In this document: positions 11,280 to 24,900 of the stretch, piece by piece
How the letters are laid out: each line of letters opens with the position of its first letter
How positions within the stretch are numbered: position 1 is the stretch's first letter
Source: Pogostemon cablin
Lineage: Eukaryota > Streptophyta > Magnoliopsida > Lamiales > Lamiaceae
DNA length: 64,000 nt
Assembly (NCBI GenBank): GCA_023678885.1
Contig: CM042985.1
Coordinates: 18,206,465-18,270,464 of the forward strand
Direction: 5' to 3'
The notes under the pieces: model-generated
Databases searched by the model: none
The model's input: the letters and a program-made list of their open reading frames with translations, nothing else
Told to the model about the DNA's origin: nothing
Position numbers and translations under genes: made by a program

Positions 11280-13178
11280 AACCCTTAATTTTATGATTTC
11301 ATGTATTGAATTTATTATTTTATATTTTTCATGTCTTTAAATTAATACAAATAATTTTTTTAAGATTCAAAATCGTAGTTTACATATGGATCAAAAATAT
11401 TCATTGAATAAATTATAGTAAAGGGCACTCTTTTTGTAAGATAAATATATGTGAGACAATTGTAAAACAGATCAATCTGTTATTGAAGTATGCTTATTAT
11501 ATATGTAAAGTAATTATTAACACTTAAAAGGATAAGTCTTAAGCGACAATGTTGAGATGGATCTCAATTAACCTATTTCAAGAGAATTCAAATACATAGT
11601 TAGTGCGGCTCTGACCGAGCGGCTAGCTAGTTAGTTAAAATTCATTTTGATTTAAATTACATAATTGCCATTAATCTATTTGCCAATGTCAAATTAGCTA
11701 AAATCCATTTTAATTGAAATTATTCTATAAGAAGAATTATATTTTAATTTTGATAATTTTTTAATATACATAAATATATAGATTGATAAAATTATTAATA
11801 AAAAAGTTATAATTATAAAAGAAAAAATGATATTCATCTAATTAAATTATTTTATAAAATATAACGAATAAAAAAGTGATAATACTTTTAATAAAAATGT
11901 GATATTATCTTATCAAGAAAAAGAAATAATTATCTGATTAAACTATTTATAAACAATTCGTAGGATTAATAAAAAGTGATAATGTTTCTAATAAAAAAGT
12001 GATACATGATCAAATAAAAAGTGATACTCGTCCAATTAAATTATTTTAAGTAAGACAAATAAAAAGTGATATTTGATTATAGAATAGTGATAAACATCCA
12101 ATTAAAATAACACTCTATTTTCTAAGAACTTATAAAAGTGATAATATTTTTAATAAAAAGTGATTATATTTTTAATAAAATTGTCATTTGATCAAGGAAA
12201 AGTTATATCTTTTTAATTGAATTATTTAAAAAACATACAATAAATAAAAATTAATAATATTTTTTTAATAAAAAGTTGTATTCAACAAAGGGAAAGTGAT
12301 AACCATTCATAAACTTTTTCATGTGTGAATGATAATTAATAATACGAATAAAATGTAATAATATTTTTCTTTAATAAAAATGATATCTTATGAAGGAAAA
12401 TTAACCGACTGAATTGTTACATTAAGAAAAATATATTAAATTACTTTGATTGATTTTAATTTTTAATGAATATTTATTTTATATTTTAAATAAAAATTTT
12501 AATAAAATGTTAATCACGCAATAAGTGTAATAAAAGTAAAAAAAAAAAAACTTAAAAGAAAGAAAAGGAAACAAATAGTGTAGAGGGTAAATGAGACAAA
12601 AGCCGTAAAAATTGAATTACAATTAAGTTTGGATGAAGGGCATTAAAATAAACTACAATTGTAACATTACAGCTTTTTTATTTTAAATTATATTATGGAT
12701 AGGGTATTATCCGTCTTATGGAATGAGATTTGTGAGACGGTCTCGCGCATGTCTTTGCCTATTTAAAGTATGTTTATGGTGAATTATATTCTAATACATT
12801 TAATTATACTTTAATACATGATTTATCATACTTTAGAAAAAATATATTTTAATTAATTATCAATAAACATATTCTATTTATTTAACAATCAAATTTTAAC
12901 ATGTCCGTTATCTCCCACGGACCGTCTCTAAGAAATACCGTCTTAAAATTGATGAAGGGGCAATTAATGTTGTTGCTTTGACATAGAGTCGCCATTGGTT
13001 GGTGGATATTATAATTAACTAGTTTTTGGACTTGTGCTTATGGGAATTGATTTTTCACAGTCTAATGTATAACTTTTTTAAAAACATAATAATATTGATT
13101 TAAATTATGTTAATTTTTATATATAAAGGAAAATGCATTTTTTTATAATTAAATTTAAAAATAATATAATATTGTGAG
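11280..13178. other. AT-rich spacer with interspersed AAAAAGTGATA words
   Basis: From about 11860 to 12400 the phrase AATAAAAAGTGATA, or close variants, recurs at irregular spacing. 12720-12760 (GTGAGACGGTCTCGCG) and 12900-12950 (CGGACCGTCTC, AATACCGTCTTAAAATT) resemble the GAGACGGTCTC termini common in plant MITEs, but I cannot define a full element. No gene. Confidence 0.4.
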
Positions 13179-13183
13179 TGGAC

Positions 13184-14809
13184 TGATCAGTAATTTTCTT
13201 ATGAAGAGCAAGTGTACTATATCGTTGTGTAGTGTCAATTACCAAGTAATAAAATATCGAATCCAAAAGAAAAGATAGTGTATCCGAATTCAATAAGTGC
13301 TAACTTAGAAGGACGAATCGATGATAAAGGTTGAGAATTATTCTACAATTACCAACTAATAGCGCAAATAAAAGAACAAATAGTAAAATGCTAAAGTAAA
13401 CAAGTGATATGGAAGATGGTTGAGGGTATGCAAGACTAGCAACATCATGGAAAAGGAATATATACTCACACACACATATGCATTAATGAACATCATGTTA
13501 TGATATCAAATGCTTTAAAAAATAACATTACAAACTCCTTCACAAGACACAAGTAGATATGAATCACTTAGCACCTAAGCAATCCCGAAAAGAGCCTAAG
13601 AGAGTTTTTCTATACTCCCATTCCCTTACAAGATACTAGAGTCCTATAGAAAAGTCATTTCACACAATTCAAGTGCGTTCACAAACTACCCTTCATACAC
13701 ATGTCCTATCATGAGACTCTAGGTATATTGTGGTCTTCTAAACTCACTCCACACCTATAATATAAACAATTCATGGAACAATATGATTCAATTAGCTACT
13801 TATCACATGCACACAAGTTCACACTCCATATATATGCCATAGCCAATTAACCACACATATCATTGCACAAATTGAAGAATAAACATTCATAATAGAAAAT
13901 ATTCATAACAATCATTTCATCAAACAAGTGATGTACAAAATCTACATTATCCCTTATTAATCATATTTCTAGCCTCACAAGAGGACTAGCCACTAGTATT
14001 CAAAACATGCCATTGTTTGCTCCATTTGAGCCATGAAAAGAAGAAAATAACAAATCATAGATTGATTGACTTCCCTTATGTAGTAGGCCTTCTCTTCTTT
14101 CAACATGCCGCAATCTTCACTCCTTGATGATCTTCTCTTTGTAGATTGATGAATTGTTGGATTGGTGGATGGACTTGAGGAATTCAAGTGGAATGAATGG
14201 GTGGAAGGTGTAGAAATGAAGGATGGATCAAAGGATGAAAATGGAGAAAAAGTGTGTGTGTTCTAAGGTGTAGAATAGATGTAACTGCTCCCAAATGTGA
14301 TTCCTCACATTAAAATGACGTCAATTATACATTTATACAACTAGAACCTTCTAGAAATCTCGCTAATTAATTTTCCAAAAATTGGCCGCACTCGACTCAA
14401 GTGCGGGACTCGATGTGAGCAGGCGTTGATCTCTCGGCAGTTTTTCTGGTCGAACGAAGCTCGACTCAAGCTCGAGGAATAAGAGAGGCCGTGTTCATGT
14501 CGCAGGTGTGTACAACCGACCTTTTACACGGACTCGACATCGAGCTATGCAGCCGAGCGTGACACGAGCTCGGAGCTCGGAGCTCGACATGAGTTCGTGC
14601 CCCGCTGCCTGCTTCCTTCCTGTTTCGGCTCCTAACTTCGTTTTTCACCTGTTTTATGCACATTTAAGCTTCTTTCACACATTTATCATTTTATAGCATA
14701 AATATCTATATGAACATAAAACACCACAAAAAAATACACAAAACGGATTAAATGATACAAAAATACATATAAAAAGATAATAAAATTTAGGTAAAAATAG
14801 CTACGATCA
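13184..14809 (-). mobile_element. Solo LTR of a Ty3/Gypsy element, 1626 bp
   Basis: On the plus strand it begins TGATCAG and ends CGATCA (inverted TGATC..GATCA). It is flanked by TGGAC on the left and TGTAC on the right, a five-base target duplication with one change. No gag or PBS adjoins either side, so it is a solo LTR. A TATA motif (tttata on the plus strand, 14332-14337) is preceded on the minus strand by a GC-rich array of ACTCGAC, GAGCTCG and CGGAGCTCG words (14385-14600), laid out as in the other LTRs here. Confidence 0.8.
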
Positions 14810-15355
14810 TGTACCTACATGTTAAAACAATCATCAAACATTTCTAAATATTCCCTAAAAATATAATTTGCAAATCGCTTTGTTCTTGATTTCATTTTTA
14901 TCTAATAAGATCTTCCAACCTTTCTTATTTGTGAATCTCGATAATTTTATGTACAATTGATAGGACAATGATGTGTAAAGAGTGAAATCAATCGCTGCTG
15001 CCGAGAGATCGAAAGATCTACATTAAATAAAAAAAATTGATAGCTTAACTAAAGTATGTTTCACAAAACTCAGAATATCAGAGTGTGATGCAGAATCGAG
15101 ATTAATGGGAGAAGAATGGAAAATGATAATATGGCCACACACTCAGGTAATTGATTTATGTGAAAAATTGGTAAGTTTGACTTAATTGTACATTGATAAT
15201 GTCGATATTTATGCCTTCAATGATTATTTACTTAATATAAATATAAAATTAGGGATTGAAGCAAGGGAAAAAAAGTACCTTAATAAGGATAGAGATAAGA
15301 TCTTTAGAAACCGGTTTTAGAGCGGAAAAATAGAAGTGCCTCAATAGGTGCTATT
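14810..15355. other. AT-rich spacer
   Basis: No coding frame, RNA gene or transposon terminus recognised. Confidence 0.4.
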
Positions 15356-15360
15356 ATATA

Positions 15361-15601
15361 CTCCCTCCGTTCCATTTCAATGTTTACGTTTCTATTTTGC
15401 ACGTCCCATTTAAATATTTATATTTTTTTTCTTTTTTGGAATATGGGACCCACCTAAAACAATTAATATATCATTCAACACTAATACACCTACCCACTTT
15501 ACATTAAATATTATATTTTTCACACACTATCTGTTAAAATATTATACTCCTTAATCAAGGTGGAAAAAGCAAACGTAAATATTGAAATGGGACGGAGGGA
15601 G
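15361..15601. mobile_element. Stowaway MITE, 241 bp
   Basis: The ends CTCCCTCCGTTCCATTTCAA and TTGAAATGGGACGGAGGGAG pair over about 20 bases and are flanked by TA. The long, nearly perfect terminal repeats suggest a fairly young insertion. Confidence 0.92.
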
Positions 15602-15604
15602 TAT

Positions 15605-16800
15605 ATAGATATAGATACTAGTTTTGCACTAGATATTATCATTTTTAGTGCAATTTATAGATATAATTGTCTTTAGAATTTTTAAATAGGAATAATTTAC
15701 ATTAAATAGGGTTCACTCTAGATTAATCGCTCCTCTTTTTGTTTTAATTTTTTTCTGTGATTTTTTTTAACATAATAATGAATTCTTTAAATAATTTTTT
15801 TTTATTAATTGCATACAAACTTCTTTTATATATAATGTTTTTGTCTGATAATCTTCATCCTATTATCAATAATCAATAAACTATTCAATAAGTAAATTAT
15901 TGTATGTATCTTTTTTTTTCCTTTATCTTTTGTTTCTTGATTCTATACTACTTTAAATCTTGCATCTTTCGCTTTTTTAGTGATAACATTAAGTATCTTA
16001 TTTTTTTTCCGATCATTTATATCTTCTCCGTAAATCTTTTTACATGAATAAAATATTTTTTATAAAACAACATTCACTTCAGCATACTAATCACACAACT
16101 CTCATGTCACAGCCTTATTAAAAAAATTTAATGTAAATGAATTGTCTAATCTACTTGTAATAATGGAATATAAAATTTTAAAAGAACATTTTTTTCTAAG
16201 TTTGTCTACAATTTATCTTGGAAGAAAAATTTATATTTAGCTATAAAATTTAAAATTAAAGTTTAGAAGGACTCTTAATTTTATTTGCCTAGATATTGTA
16301 TGAAGTAATTCATCATTTAATATGTATTGTAGTGATAATATTGTAGATGATCTTGATAACTAACTAATTATTTTTTTATAATTTTCAGTTTTAATTGATT
16401 ATGTGAGAAAATATATTAAAGATGAGTAGTTAATGTCTAGGAATTTTTTATTTCCTATATAATCTAATTATGGACAATATATTATTATGCAATTGTATTA
16501 GCTATTCAATTGAATAAAAAAATATTTTCAATAAGAATATCTGTTGCACATGATCAGTAATATTCAAATATAGCATTTAACTTCTTTCACTCTTAAAAAA
16601 CTAGCTCAGGCAAAAGAATTTTTATAAGAGAGATCGAGAGTGGTTAGTGATAAGGAACTCGGACCACTGTAAGGCATAAACATATACCTGTGAGTGGGCT
16701 CGGAGGACCCGTGAGGTGTGGTATGCTCCATCAGTCAGGGTTGAGAAATATTTGGTGAGTAAGGAAGAGGTAATGACTTTTTCTTCACGAACATTCCTCA
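15605..16800. other. AT-rich spacer
   Basis: Long AT-rich non-coding sequence. 16625-16770 is more GC-rich (GAACTCGGACCACTG, GGCTCGGAGGACCCGTGAGG) and may be the 5' end of the LINE-like relic that follows. No promoter or gene can be defined. Confidence 0.35.
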
Positions 16801-16929
16801 AGAATGCACCGAAAAAAATTATAGCTAAAATTTAGGTAGGTGGGTGAAGTTGTGGACGTTTTCTGTGGATAGACTGGCAAAAGATTTGGCTTTGTGAGAT
16901 TTAGAGTCAAATGCCCAGACGAAACAGTG

Positions 16930-17995
16930 GTTTTCCTGAACAATGCCAACTCCATATGGATTGATTCTTACAAAATTAGAGTCTTCAACCCGAAAGGGAG
17001 ATCTCAGATCAAACCCAACGATGCCGCCGAGCTTACGCACCCAAAAAAAATATGAGTCTAAGAGAAGGAAGAGCAACACCGGCTATGCCAATCAATGGGA
17101 GCGCAAGGGAGATAGTATTAACATTTAAAGAAGTCGTCTCAAAAGCACTGATAAGAGAAAACTCCAACACCAAAATGGTAGCTCTAACTTTCAACCCGGT
17201 GGAGAAGGAGAAGGACTGGATAACTAATAGTAAAGTAGCCCTTTTGTAAGATGAGTTTGATTGGGAAGAAAATGGAGACGAGATTAGGAGTTAAGTTGGC
17301 AAACTGGTAAACGTCATTCATATGGGAGACAAACTCGTTTTAATCCAAGATGTAGATATAAAAGGTAATGTGGGTTCAATTTTGGTTCAAATGGATAAGG
17401 CATTGGAAACTAGAAGATGTCAGTTCTAGTAGAAGGATCTGGACCCTTTTTCAAGTCTATGAGTGACAAGATCTTGTCCTTCTTAGAGATGGATGAGGCT
17501 ACAAAAAATAGAACCAAACTGGATATTGCAAGAATCAGGCTTGATATTTCAATTGTAAAAGAAATCAGAGGGAGATTTTCCATATCAGAATCGTGGAAGA
17601 ACTTCCTACATGGGATAACGATATTTTGGAGGAAGACGAATTAGAATGCCAATCAGAGGGAGATCTTAATCTGAAGGAAGTTACTCCGTCGATGTCGAAG
17701 TGCAGTCGGAAAAGATAAGGTAAAATTGTATGTGCATCTGATGAAGTTGGCATAGACAGGGGTTCGAGCATTGGCATAATTTTCGATGGTGATTTTGTGG
17801 CTAACAAGACAGTTGAGTTCCCCAAGATGCATGAGGAATTGGAAAACTTAGATATGAAACTGGTAGTTGATAGAATATCCCAGACGGTATAGGAAATGGC
17901 CCCACCACTATATGGACTTGAGGATTTCTTGACGAGTGACCCACCACCAGGGTGTAATGGACAAAATTTTGGAAATAAGGAAAATGGACACTTAG
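16930..17995 (+). pseudogene. LINE ORF1-like (DUF4283-type) relic, broken
   Basis: Plus-strand frames give FKEVVSKALIRENSNTKMV (from about 17126), then FDWEENGDEI and VGKLVNVIHMGDKLVLIQDV (17258-17360), then ATKNRTKLDIARIRLDISIV (17498-17557), then VEELPTWDNDILEEDELECQ in another frame. This order matches the nucleic-acid-binding ORF1 of plant L1-type LINEs, where a segment like TRLDVARILV.T follows a DUF4283 core. Stops and frame shifts break it at least four times. I see no endonuclease or RT downstream. The family call is an inference from motif order. Confidence 0.5.
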
Positions 17996-18029
17996 AGAAG
18001 CCTTTAAAGGCCCATAATGAAGCGAACCA

Positions 18030-18995
18030 ATTGTGGCCTTCCTGGTGGAGGGGGGTATCTATTGAGCTTCTCTATTCCTCCTTGGTCGGGGTCCTCGGCC
18101 TTTCCGGGGGTCCTCAGTCTTGCCCTTCCTCTAGTGCCAATTATTGGTTGCGTTTAGCAGGTTATATTAAAGTGAATTAAATTGGAGTAGCGATTAACCA
18201 AAGCACTAAAAACAAGCACATCAAACACATAAGAATTGGGAAGGGATGGATCAAACAAGCTCACTCAAATATTAATGAATCTACTCTCAAGAACTACACT
18301 TTTCTATTTACAATCTCTCTCTCTCTCTCTCTCTCTATCGAAGACAAATGCTTAATGGGTAACCTGTCTCTCCAAGTAAGGAAGGTCTCATATATATTCT
18401 CCTCACAGCAGCCCTAGCTCATTCAATGGGAGTCTTCCATCTGGCCTGGAGTACTGTTTGTTTGTGGTAGTGGAGACGCATAAAGCTGGCACAGTGGAGA
18501 CTGCTGCAGGTGGTGAAAGAATGTTTTGTCCAGTGGGAGTGTTTTATTGGTTGAAAAGAAGATAATGTCCTGAGGGTATTGTTCTTTGTAAGAGCGATGT
18601 ACAGATCAACTTGCTTGAATCGTTATTTGTGTCCTTTTGACCATTTCGCGCTATAAGTGAGGATTGTTCCCTCTGATATTCCCAGATCCAGTCTGGGCTT
18701 CATCCGAGGCCGAACACCTCACTAGACTGGACGGGTCAGATTTTTTCCGCAGACAGCCCCTTGGCCAAGTCACTTAAGGGGTTCAGGCTCGTTTCTTGGG
18801 CTTCCCGGACTATTCCGATTATGGGCTCATGCCTTTGTTGGGTTTCACATTATGTTCCTAATTAGGCCTCGGCATGCCCTTTGTAGGTGCCTGGGATCCG
18901 CTAGTTAGGCCCTCTTGGCCACCCTACTCGTGGACTTAGGTCTTAGCTGGGCTTTGTTGCCTTTTGGTACTTGGGCTTTGTTCCGTTAGTATGGG
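18030..18995. other. GC-richer non-coding block with a CT microsatellite
   Basis: This stretch is clearly less AT-rich than its surroundings (CTCGGCCTTTCCGGGGGTCC near 18095; GGACGGGTCAG, CCCCTTGGCCAAG and TAGGCCCTCTTGGCC near 18730-18920). It contains a (CT)n tract at about 18317-18345. It could be an LTR or other end of a decayed element linked to the ORF1-like relic to its left, but no PBS or duplicated flank was found. Confidence 0.35.
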
Positions 18996-19700
18996 GATAT
19001 AATACAATAACAATTGAGATAAAGAAAGTAATAATATTTTAAAGTAAAATAACATTCAAATGATAAAAAGTAATAATAATATAGTGAATTATTAAAGAAT
19101 AATTCGTAGTACAAAATAAAGAGTGCTTCATTTTTAATAAAAAGATAATAAGTAATAAAATACCGCAAAATTTTCGATCACTTGCTCTTAATAATTTGAA
19201 TATGACCCCTTTATGTTAGAAGGATAACATGCTATTAATAATAAAGGTGGGCGTTGGTAAAAAAGAACGTAAATATACAAACAACATACATTTACTTTAA
19301 AGGCTAATTATACTGTGCATCCGGATGCACCCTGAGATAGAGTGCACCCACTTTAAAAAATTTATACAAATATAAACAAAAACATATACAATTATGAAAA
19401 AAACGTATACAATTTAATTGTTAGTTTTTTTAATTAAAAAATAAATATAAAAAATATAGAATTATTAAAAAACATGTATACACTATTGAATAAAAAATTA
19501 TACACATATGGATACTATTTTTTTTTAATGAAAACTTAATGAGAAAAAAAAAATACAACTATTAAAAAATATCAACTCTTACTTAAAAGAGAAGGGTATT
19601 ACAAAATCACACCAATCAATTAATTTCTTCCACAAAATGATACACAAGTGAAATTAAGGTACATCAAACCAGACAATGGTATGAAGAGAGTAGCAACAAC
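18996..19700. other. AT-rich spacer with a MITE-like end
   Basis: 19320-19360 holds TGTGCATCCGGATGCACCCTG, a palindromic GTGCATCCGGATGCAC stretch that may be a transposon terminus or hairpin. The rest is AT-rich, with no coding frame. It also serves as the 3' flank of the CASP gene. Confidence 0.35.
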
Positions 19701-19734
19701 AATACACATTAAACATTAACAATTTGGAAATGGA

Positions 19735-20782
19735 TTAATGCCTGCGGAGAGCCACAGCAGAAAGCACAACCAAGAACACCAGGATGACCGCTGCGATGAA
19801 AGAAGCCACCACTGCGCCGCTGACACGCTGGCAGAAGTCGTTGAACTGCTGGCATATCGCCAACCAGTTGGTGTTCGAGTTCCCGTTGTGGGCTAAGTAA
19901 ACGATGGCTGCCGCCGCCGCCGCTGCTGCTGTCGTGAAAGCCAACACCACCTGCACCACCATCCCATATTTATATATAATTAACTCTCATACTATATACT
20001 TATTTATATATAGTATGAGAAAATACTCCATAAATTAAATTAACTTTTGAAATTATTTGATAAAAGTTTTGTTTTTTTGGGTGCAAAACAACCGGAAAGT
20101 ACGATTATGGAATGAGTATAAATTATGGGGAAGAAGTATGGGTCCATTCCCATCAAATATTATTTACTCTTCTCGGAAGAGTAAAAGTCGATCTTTTGAA
20201 GAGTAATTGTCTGTCATACATTCATGTAAACTGTTCCATAGAATATTTTGCTATATATGTTGTTGATAGTAAAGCTTTACAGTGTCGAAGATGAGGAGGA
20301 GGAGCTTGACGCCGGCAGCATGCGGACGAACAATGGCGACGATGGAGAAAGGCAGGGAGAGAACCAAGTAGCCGCTAGCAATGCCATTCGCTACCACGAA
20401 AAATCTGATAACATATAATCAATGACATAATGAGAATGAAATATATTTATTTTTCAAAAATGAAGAAACGTTAACTATCAAGTGATCAGTGTTACGTGAA
20501 AGTGGGGAGGTCGTCGTAGCTGGCTTGGAACTGGAAGAACTGCGTGAAGAAAGGCAGCGTTTGATCGGTGGTTCCCATGGTGGCGGCGGCAGCCAAGGCG
20601 GCAACCAGGGCGCAAATCCTGAGAATGAAGTCAAAGATGGAGACTCCTCTCTTCATCCCCTTTTGTGGGTGTGGGATGGCCTTGGTGGTGGCGGCGAAGG
20701 CGGCGGTTTTGTGCTTGCCGGAGTTGGACTCCGGGATGTTGATGGCTGCATCGCCGCTGCTCTTTGATCTGGCAGACTCCAT
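19735..20782 (-). CDS. CASP: Casparian strip membrane domain protein (CASP)
   Basis: Four-helix membrane scaffold that, in the studied CASPs, polymerises at the Casparian strip domain of root endodermis and recruits lignin-forming enzymes. Three exons, minus strand: 20782-20496, 20404-20281 and 19950-19735. The GT..AG introns are 91 and 330 bases and phases join exactly, giving 208 residues, a normal CASP length. The cytosolic N-terminus (about 45 residues, Ser/Lys-rich) is followed by RGVSIFDFILRICALVAALA, then the CASP signature ATMGTTDQTLPFFTQFFQF and ASYDDLPTF. Then come helix 2 (FFVVANGIASGYLVLSLPFS), IVRPHAAGVKLLLLIFDT, the Ala-rich helix 3, the extracellular loop LAHNGNSNTNWLAICQQF, FCQRVSGAVV and a last helix ending VALRRH. 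All family landmarks are intact. Which CASP paralogue it is cannot be decided here. Confidence 0.95.
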
Positions 20783-20866
20783 TGGCGAGAAAGGAAGAGG
20801 TGAGAGTGGTAATGGAGAGTTGGAATAATGAGTTTTGATGAGAATGCAATTAAGTGGGGTGAGGGA

Positions 20867-20872
20867 TTTATA
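20867..20872 (-). promoter_or_regulatory. TATA box of the CASP gene
   Basis: CCTATAAATCCC on the minus strand, 85 bases upstream of the start codon, in a short AT-balanced leader. The position fits a plant TATA promoter with a roughly 50-base 5'UTR. Confidence 0.6.
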
Positions 20873-20884
20873 GGGAGATGGATG

Positions 20885-21960
20885 AATGAATTAATCTAAG
20901 TTTTTTGATAATGGAAGAGTAGGTTTTTGGTGTTGTAAGAATGGAGTTGTTGCAAACTTGCTCCACCATTTAATCATTTTTAGTAGTTGATCATTTTTTG
21001 TATTGCAAGAGAGAAAATTATTAAGATATTACTATATGCAATTAGCTCGTTTGCGATTGGTATATCTACATTTTATGAAACGTGAATAATGCAGTACTAT
21101 ATTTCTTCAAATTCAAAACTCTCGAGTCTTGAAGATAGATAAATGGCTTTTTATTAGTTATGAGATCTTCTCATAGAACCGTAAGAATGAGTAATAATAT
21201 TTTTAATAAGATTTTAAAGAAAATAATATTCTTAATTAAAATGAGGAAATAAAACAATCTGACACCTACTCCTTTTAGTTTAGCTTTGTAACATATCAAT
21301 TTGTATTCTCGCGGAATGACTAATTAGATGAATGCTTTCAGTTATAAAAATGATCAGAGTACTCCGTGTTAATCAGATTTTTTTAACTATATTTCAAGAA
21401 TATTAAAAAAAAATTAACTATATTTCAAGAGTAATTCAATAAATACATAAAAATTGACAACATTTTTCTTACTCCTTATCAAGAATAAGTAAACAATCAC
21501 ACCATGTAATAATTTGTAATACAAAAGGATAAATTTCTCACAAGACTTGCTCAAAGAGTAAATATTTGTAAAACAGAAGGATAACAGTTCCTGATGCAAT
21601 TCTACATTAAACTAATATTTTGGAATTTCTCTAGAGAAATAAATATGACCAATTTGGAGACAGTATTGCAGATAGTGAGTAAATAAACTTCCATCTTATC
21701 AATGTAGCTAGAACACGTGAAAAGGCCAAAATACAATTATATTAACACAAAATTCATTTGTATGATTATACCCCACCTCATCAAAATTTACAAGCCGAGC
21801 CACTGAAGAAGGCATTTATTCCAAACCCCAATGCGGGTAGGCAAAGAATTGCAGAATACTGGTGACTGAATCTCAACAAGTATAAACGCTGTGGTTCTTC
21901 ATCTATTCAACGTATGCAACTCGAGAAACATAGGTAGGTTTATGACGGTGAAAGGTAGTA
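20885..21960. other. Spacer between CASP promoter and ELM1 3' end
   Basis: Non-coding and AT-rich. The left part is CASP upstream sequence and the right part (about 21800-21969) is probably ELM1 3'UTR. 21390-21430 has a short duplication of TTTAACTATATTTCAAGA and TTAACTATATTTCAAGAG. Confidence 0.5.
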
Positions 21961-21969
21961 AAAATGCTG

Positions 21970-24900
21970 CTATGGTCGCAATCTCCATCCACGCTCAGCA
22001 ATGGCTTTATGCACCTGACTTGCTGCTTCTGCAGTGTCATTTAAAGGCGGGTAACTCCAGCTTTCTGACATCTGGAATAACAAGTAGTCATTGAAAGAAA
22101 GAACCAAGTTAGCAACGAGGAAACTAATCTGGTCAAAGTGTCATGTTAGGCAGGCCATGTGAAATATTGCTTACATCCTCAAGTCCTGTGAAGGGTTTAA
22201 CCAGGCCCTTTTCCCTTAGCTTTTTATGGAACTCCACTAACTTCCAAGTACAATGTTCGGCTCCGATAACATAAACAGGCTTCCTGTGATCACCAGAAGT
22301 CAATTAAGTATGAGAGTTTGTGACCTCACGACTATCAAGAACATTTATTAAGTATTACCCTGTGCAGCAAACTTCACTCAACATACTAACTGAATCAGCA
22401 GTGACTACAAACGAATCAGCCCAAGCAAGATGTCCCAAATGCGGGTTTGGTTCTGGGAATGACAATCAACTCATTAGTTATGTCTCAAGCAATAATTAAC
22501 CATTCGATACGTTCCATGAATATGAAGTACCTTCGCCGTCCCATATGTATATTTTTGGATGAGCTCCAATTTCTTTTATGATAAACCTTGAAATCTGATA
22601 GCAAAAAGACCAGTAAACAGTAAACAGAACCATAGGAGGAAAGGACAAAAGAATGGATGACTGCACACATCACTTTCGAAGAAGAGTTGGGAAAATCAAC
22701 TGGAGTTATTCTAACCTTTTCTGGTGTCCTCCTTGAGAAAGATATCCTCACGCTTCCACAGCTTGTGAGAACATTGTGCAGTGATGAGATTAGTTGTTCT
22801 GCAAGGTCTGTACTATATCTGCAGTATCCTATCAATAAATGAAACCCCAAAAATATGAAGAGACATCTAACATGTTTCTTGATTGGCAGAATATAGAACT
22901 TACAGAATATATAGTCCAAAGAGAGAGAAGGAATCTCTCAATGGTGAAACATATATTAGTGAATTCTAAAAGCAATCATTTCATTCCATCAAAAAGCAAG
23001 TGAATGAAAGTACAATCGATTTGACACAATCTAAAACAAATAGTAAAATTATCAATGCATTGTATGTATCATCTACAAATGAGTGAAAAAGCAACAAAGA
23101 AAAACTGATATTTGTGAACATAAAAAGTTCCCCCGGTCTGCTGGATAAATTACTTGAATTTCTTTCATAAAATCCCAAGGATATGCCAAATGTAAGGGAA
23201 AAAATGAAAAATTTATGCAAATATTATTACAGATGAGAATAGCATTTTCATACGTAAAGACCACAGCCCTTTTCACTTCACTCTGGGCAATAAATCCAAA
23301 AAGCCAACGCACAAGCCCCCATTAACAGTAGTTACAGTAAGCATTAATTAAGCAATTGTTCAGCATAAACCCGGACAGCGCAGTGAATAATCAAATGAAC
23401 TTAGAAAATAATTTATGGAAAAATAATTGAGGTAGTTATTCATTGGTTCCACATAAATTTTATCTCAACAATTTCAGTGTAAGTTTTGTTCATCTATGGG
23501 TGATCATAATGTGTCATTGCAGTTTTTTCACTACTTCAAAGTTTATTTTTATCAGTTTTGAATTTTAAAAAACGTGTGATTTAAGCATTATACAGCATAG
23601 TTTTCATTTTAAAAAAATTAAGTAAAAGCAAAAAGAAAAGGGATAATTATTTGGGATTCACAATCTTTTAAAGTAATTCTTCAATTCTACCTCGTCTTTA
23701 TAATTTTTGCAGTTCGATACACCAACTTATAATACTCCCTCCATTCCATAATTGTTGTCTTAGCTACTGTAAATATGGAGTTTAAGAAAAGTTGCTTTTT
23801 GACCAACTTTATTGACTTTTTAGGGGTATTGTGGTATTTTTAGGTAATAAATAAATTATAAAGTGTTTATGTGTGTTAGGTGGGAGTGGTATTTTTAAAA
23901 TTAAGATAACTTTTGAGGTTGTTGGTTGATGTGAAGTTTCCTTTTGGGGTGAGACATTTATTGTGGGACGGACAAAAACGGAAAGTAAGACACTTATTAT
24001 GGGACGGAGGGAGTATTTTTTAATTCTATCACCAAGCAATTATCTGACAACTTTTTTACTGACGATTCAGTAGGGCCTTTTTGGAAAAACGGCAAGAATT
24101 CACAACCTTGTGATATTTTTGGCACATTAATTACAACTTTTGATAATTTTGCAATTTAAATCTCGACCTTTAACGAATTGCAAAGTTTAAAAGAGCATAT
24201 GAAAAAACATCTAAAGATTGTAAATATTTAAGCAACTACCCAAAAGAAAAAATGAAGAAAACACACAACCATGTAAATCAAATAGTAATATAGAATATTT
24301 CATAAACACTTTATTCTAATTAAAAATTCAAGCATACGGCATGAATTCTCTCTCCTCCTTTCGCAAAAAACGAGATTTGTTAACAATATATAGGCTTGAA
24401 ATGACACTCAGCATTTGTTTTTACTCTAAATCTTCAATTAGTCTTTTAGATGAATATAAATCCTAAAAACAATCATATTATGTTATCTTTATTTATAATA
24501 GTAACAATACAATGACTCTTCGACAAGCTTCAATTAATTTTTAATTTGATTTTGACTTGAGCTGATCAAATAATTGATACACCTAACTCATGGGACAAAT
24601 CTTTCCACAAAATCAGGGAAGATAGGACATAAAATAATCAAAGACCTTATAAATACAACTTAAATATTAGTGAAGTAGTTTTGTCATAAAAACAGTTCAA
24701 TTAGATGGTGATTTTCGTATTAAATTTAAACCATGGATTGTACAAAAATTAATGCCAATAAAGGCAAAATGGCTTCAGAGGTTTTTGAGATTCTATGATC
24801 ACCCAAACTTATAAAAATGAAATTGCTGCATCACCAAGATAAAGGAAGAGTAATTACTTGAGGGCCCACCAATGTTGACAACAAGCAAAGGCTTCAGTAA

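Noticed and set aside
18317..18345. Polypurine tract of a retrotransposon from the CT run
   Set aside because: A simple CT microsatellite with no LTR edge beside it.
20489..20828. Plus-strand open frames over the CASP first exon (Gly/Ala-rich)
   Set aside because: They are antisense shadows of the GC-rich CASP exon 1, which is fully supported on the minus strand with splice sites and family motifs.
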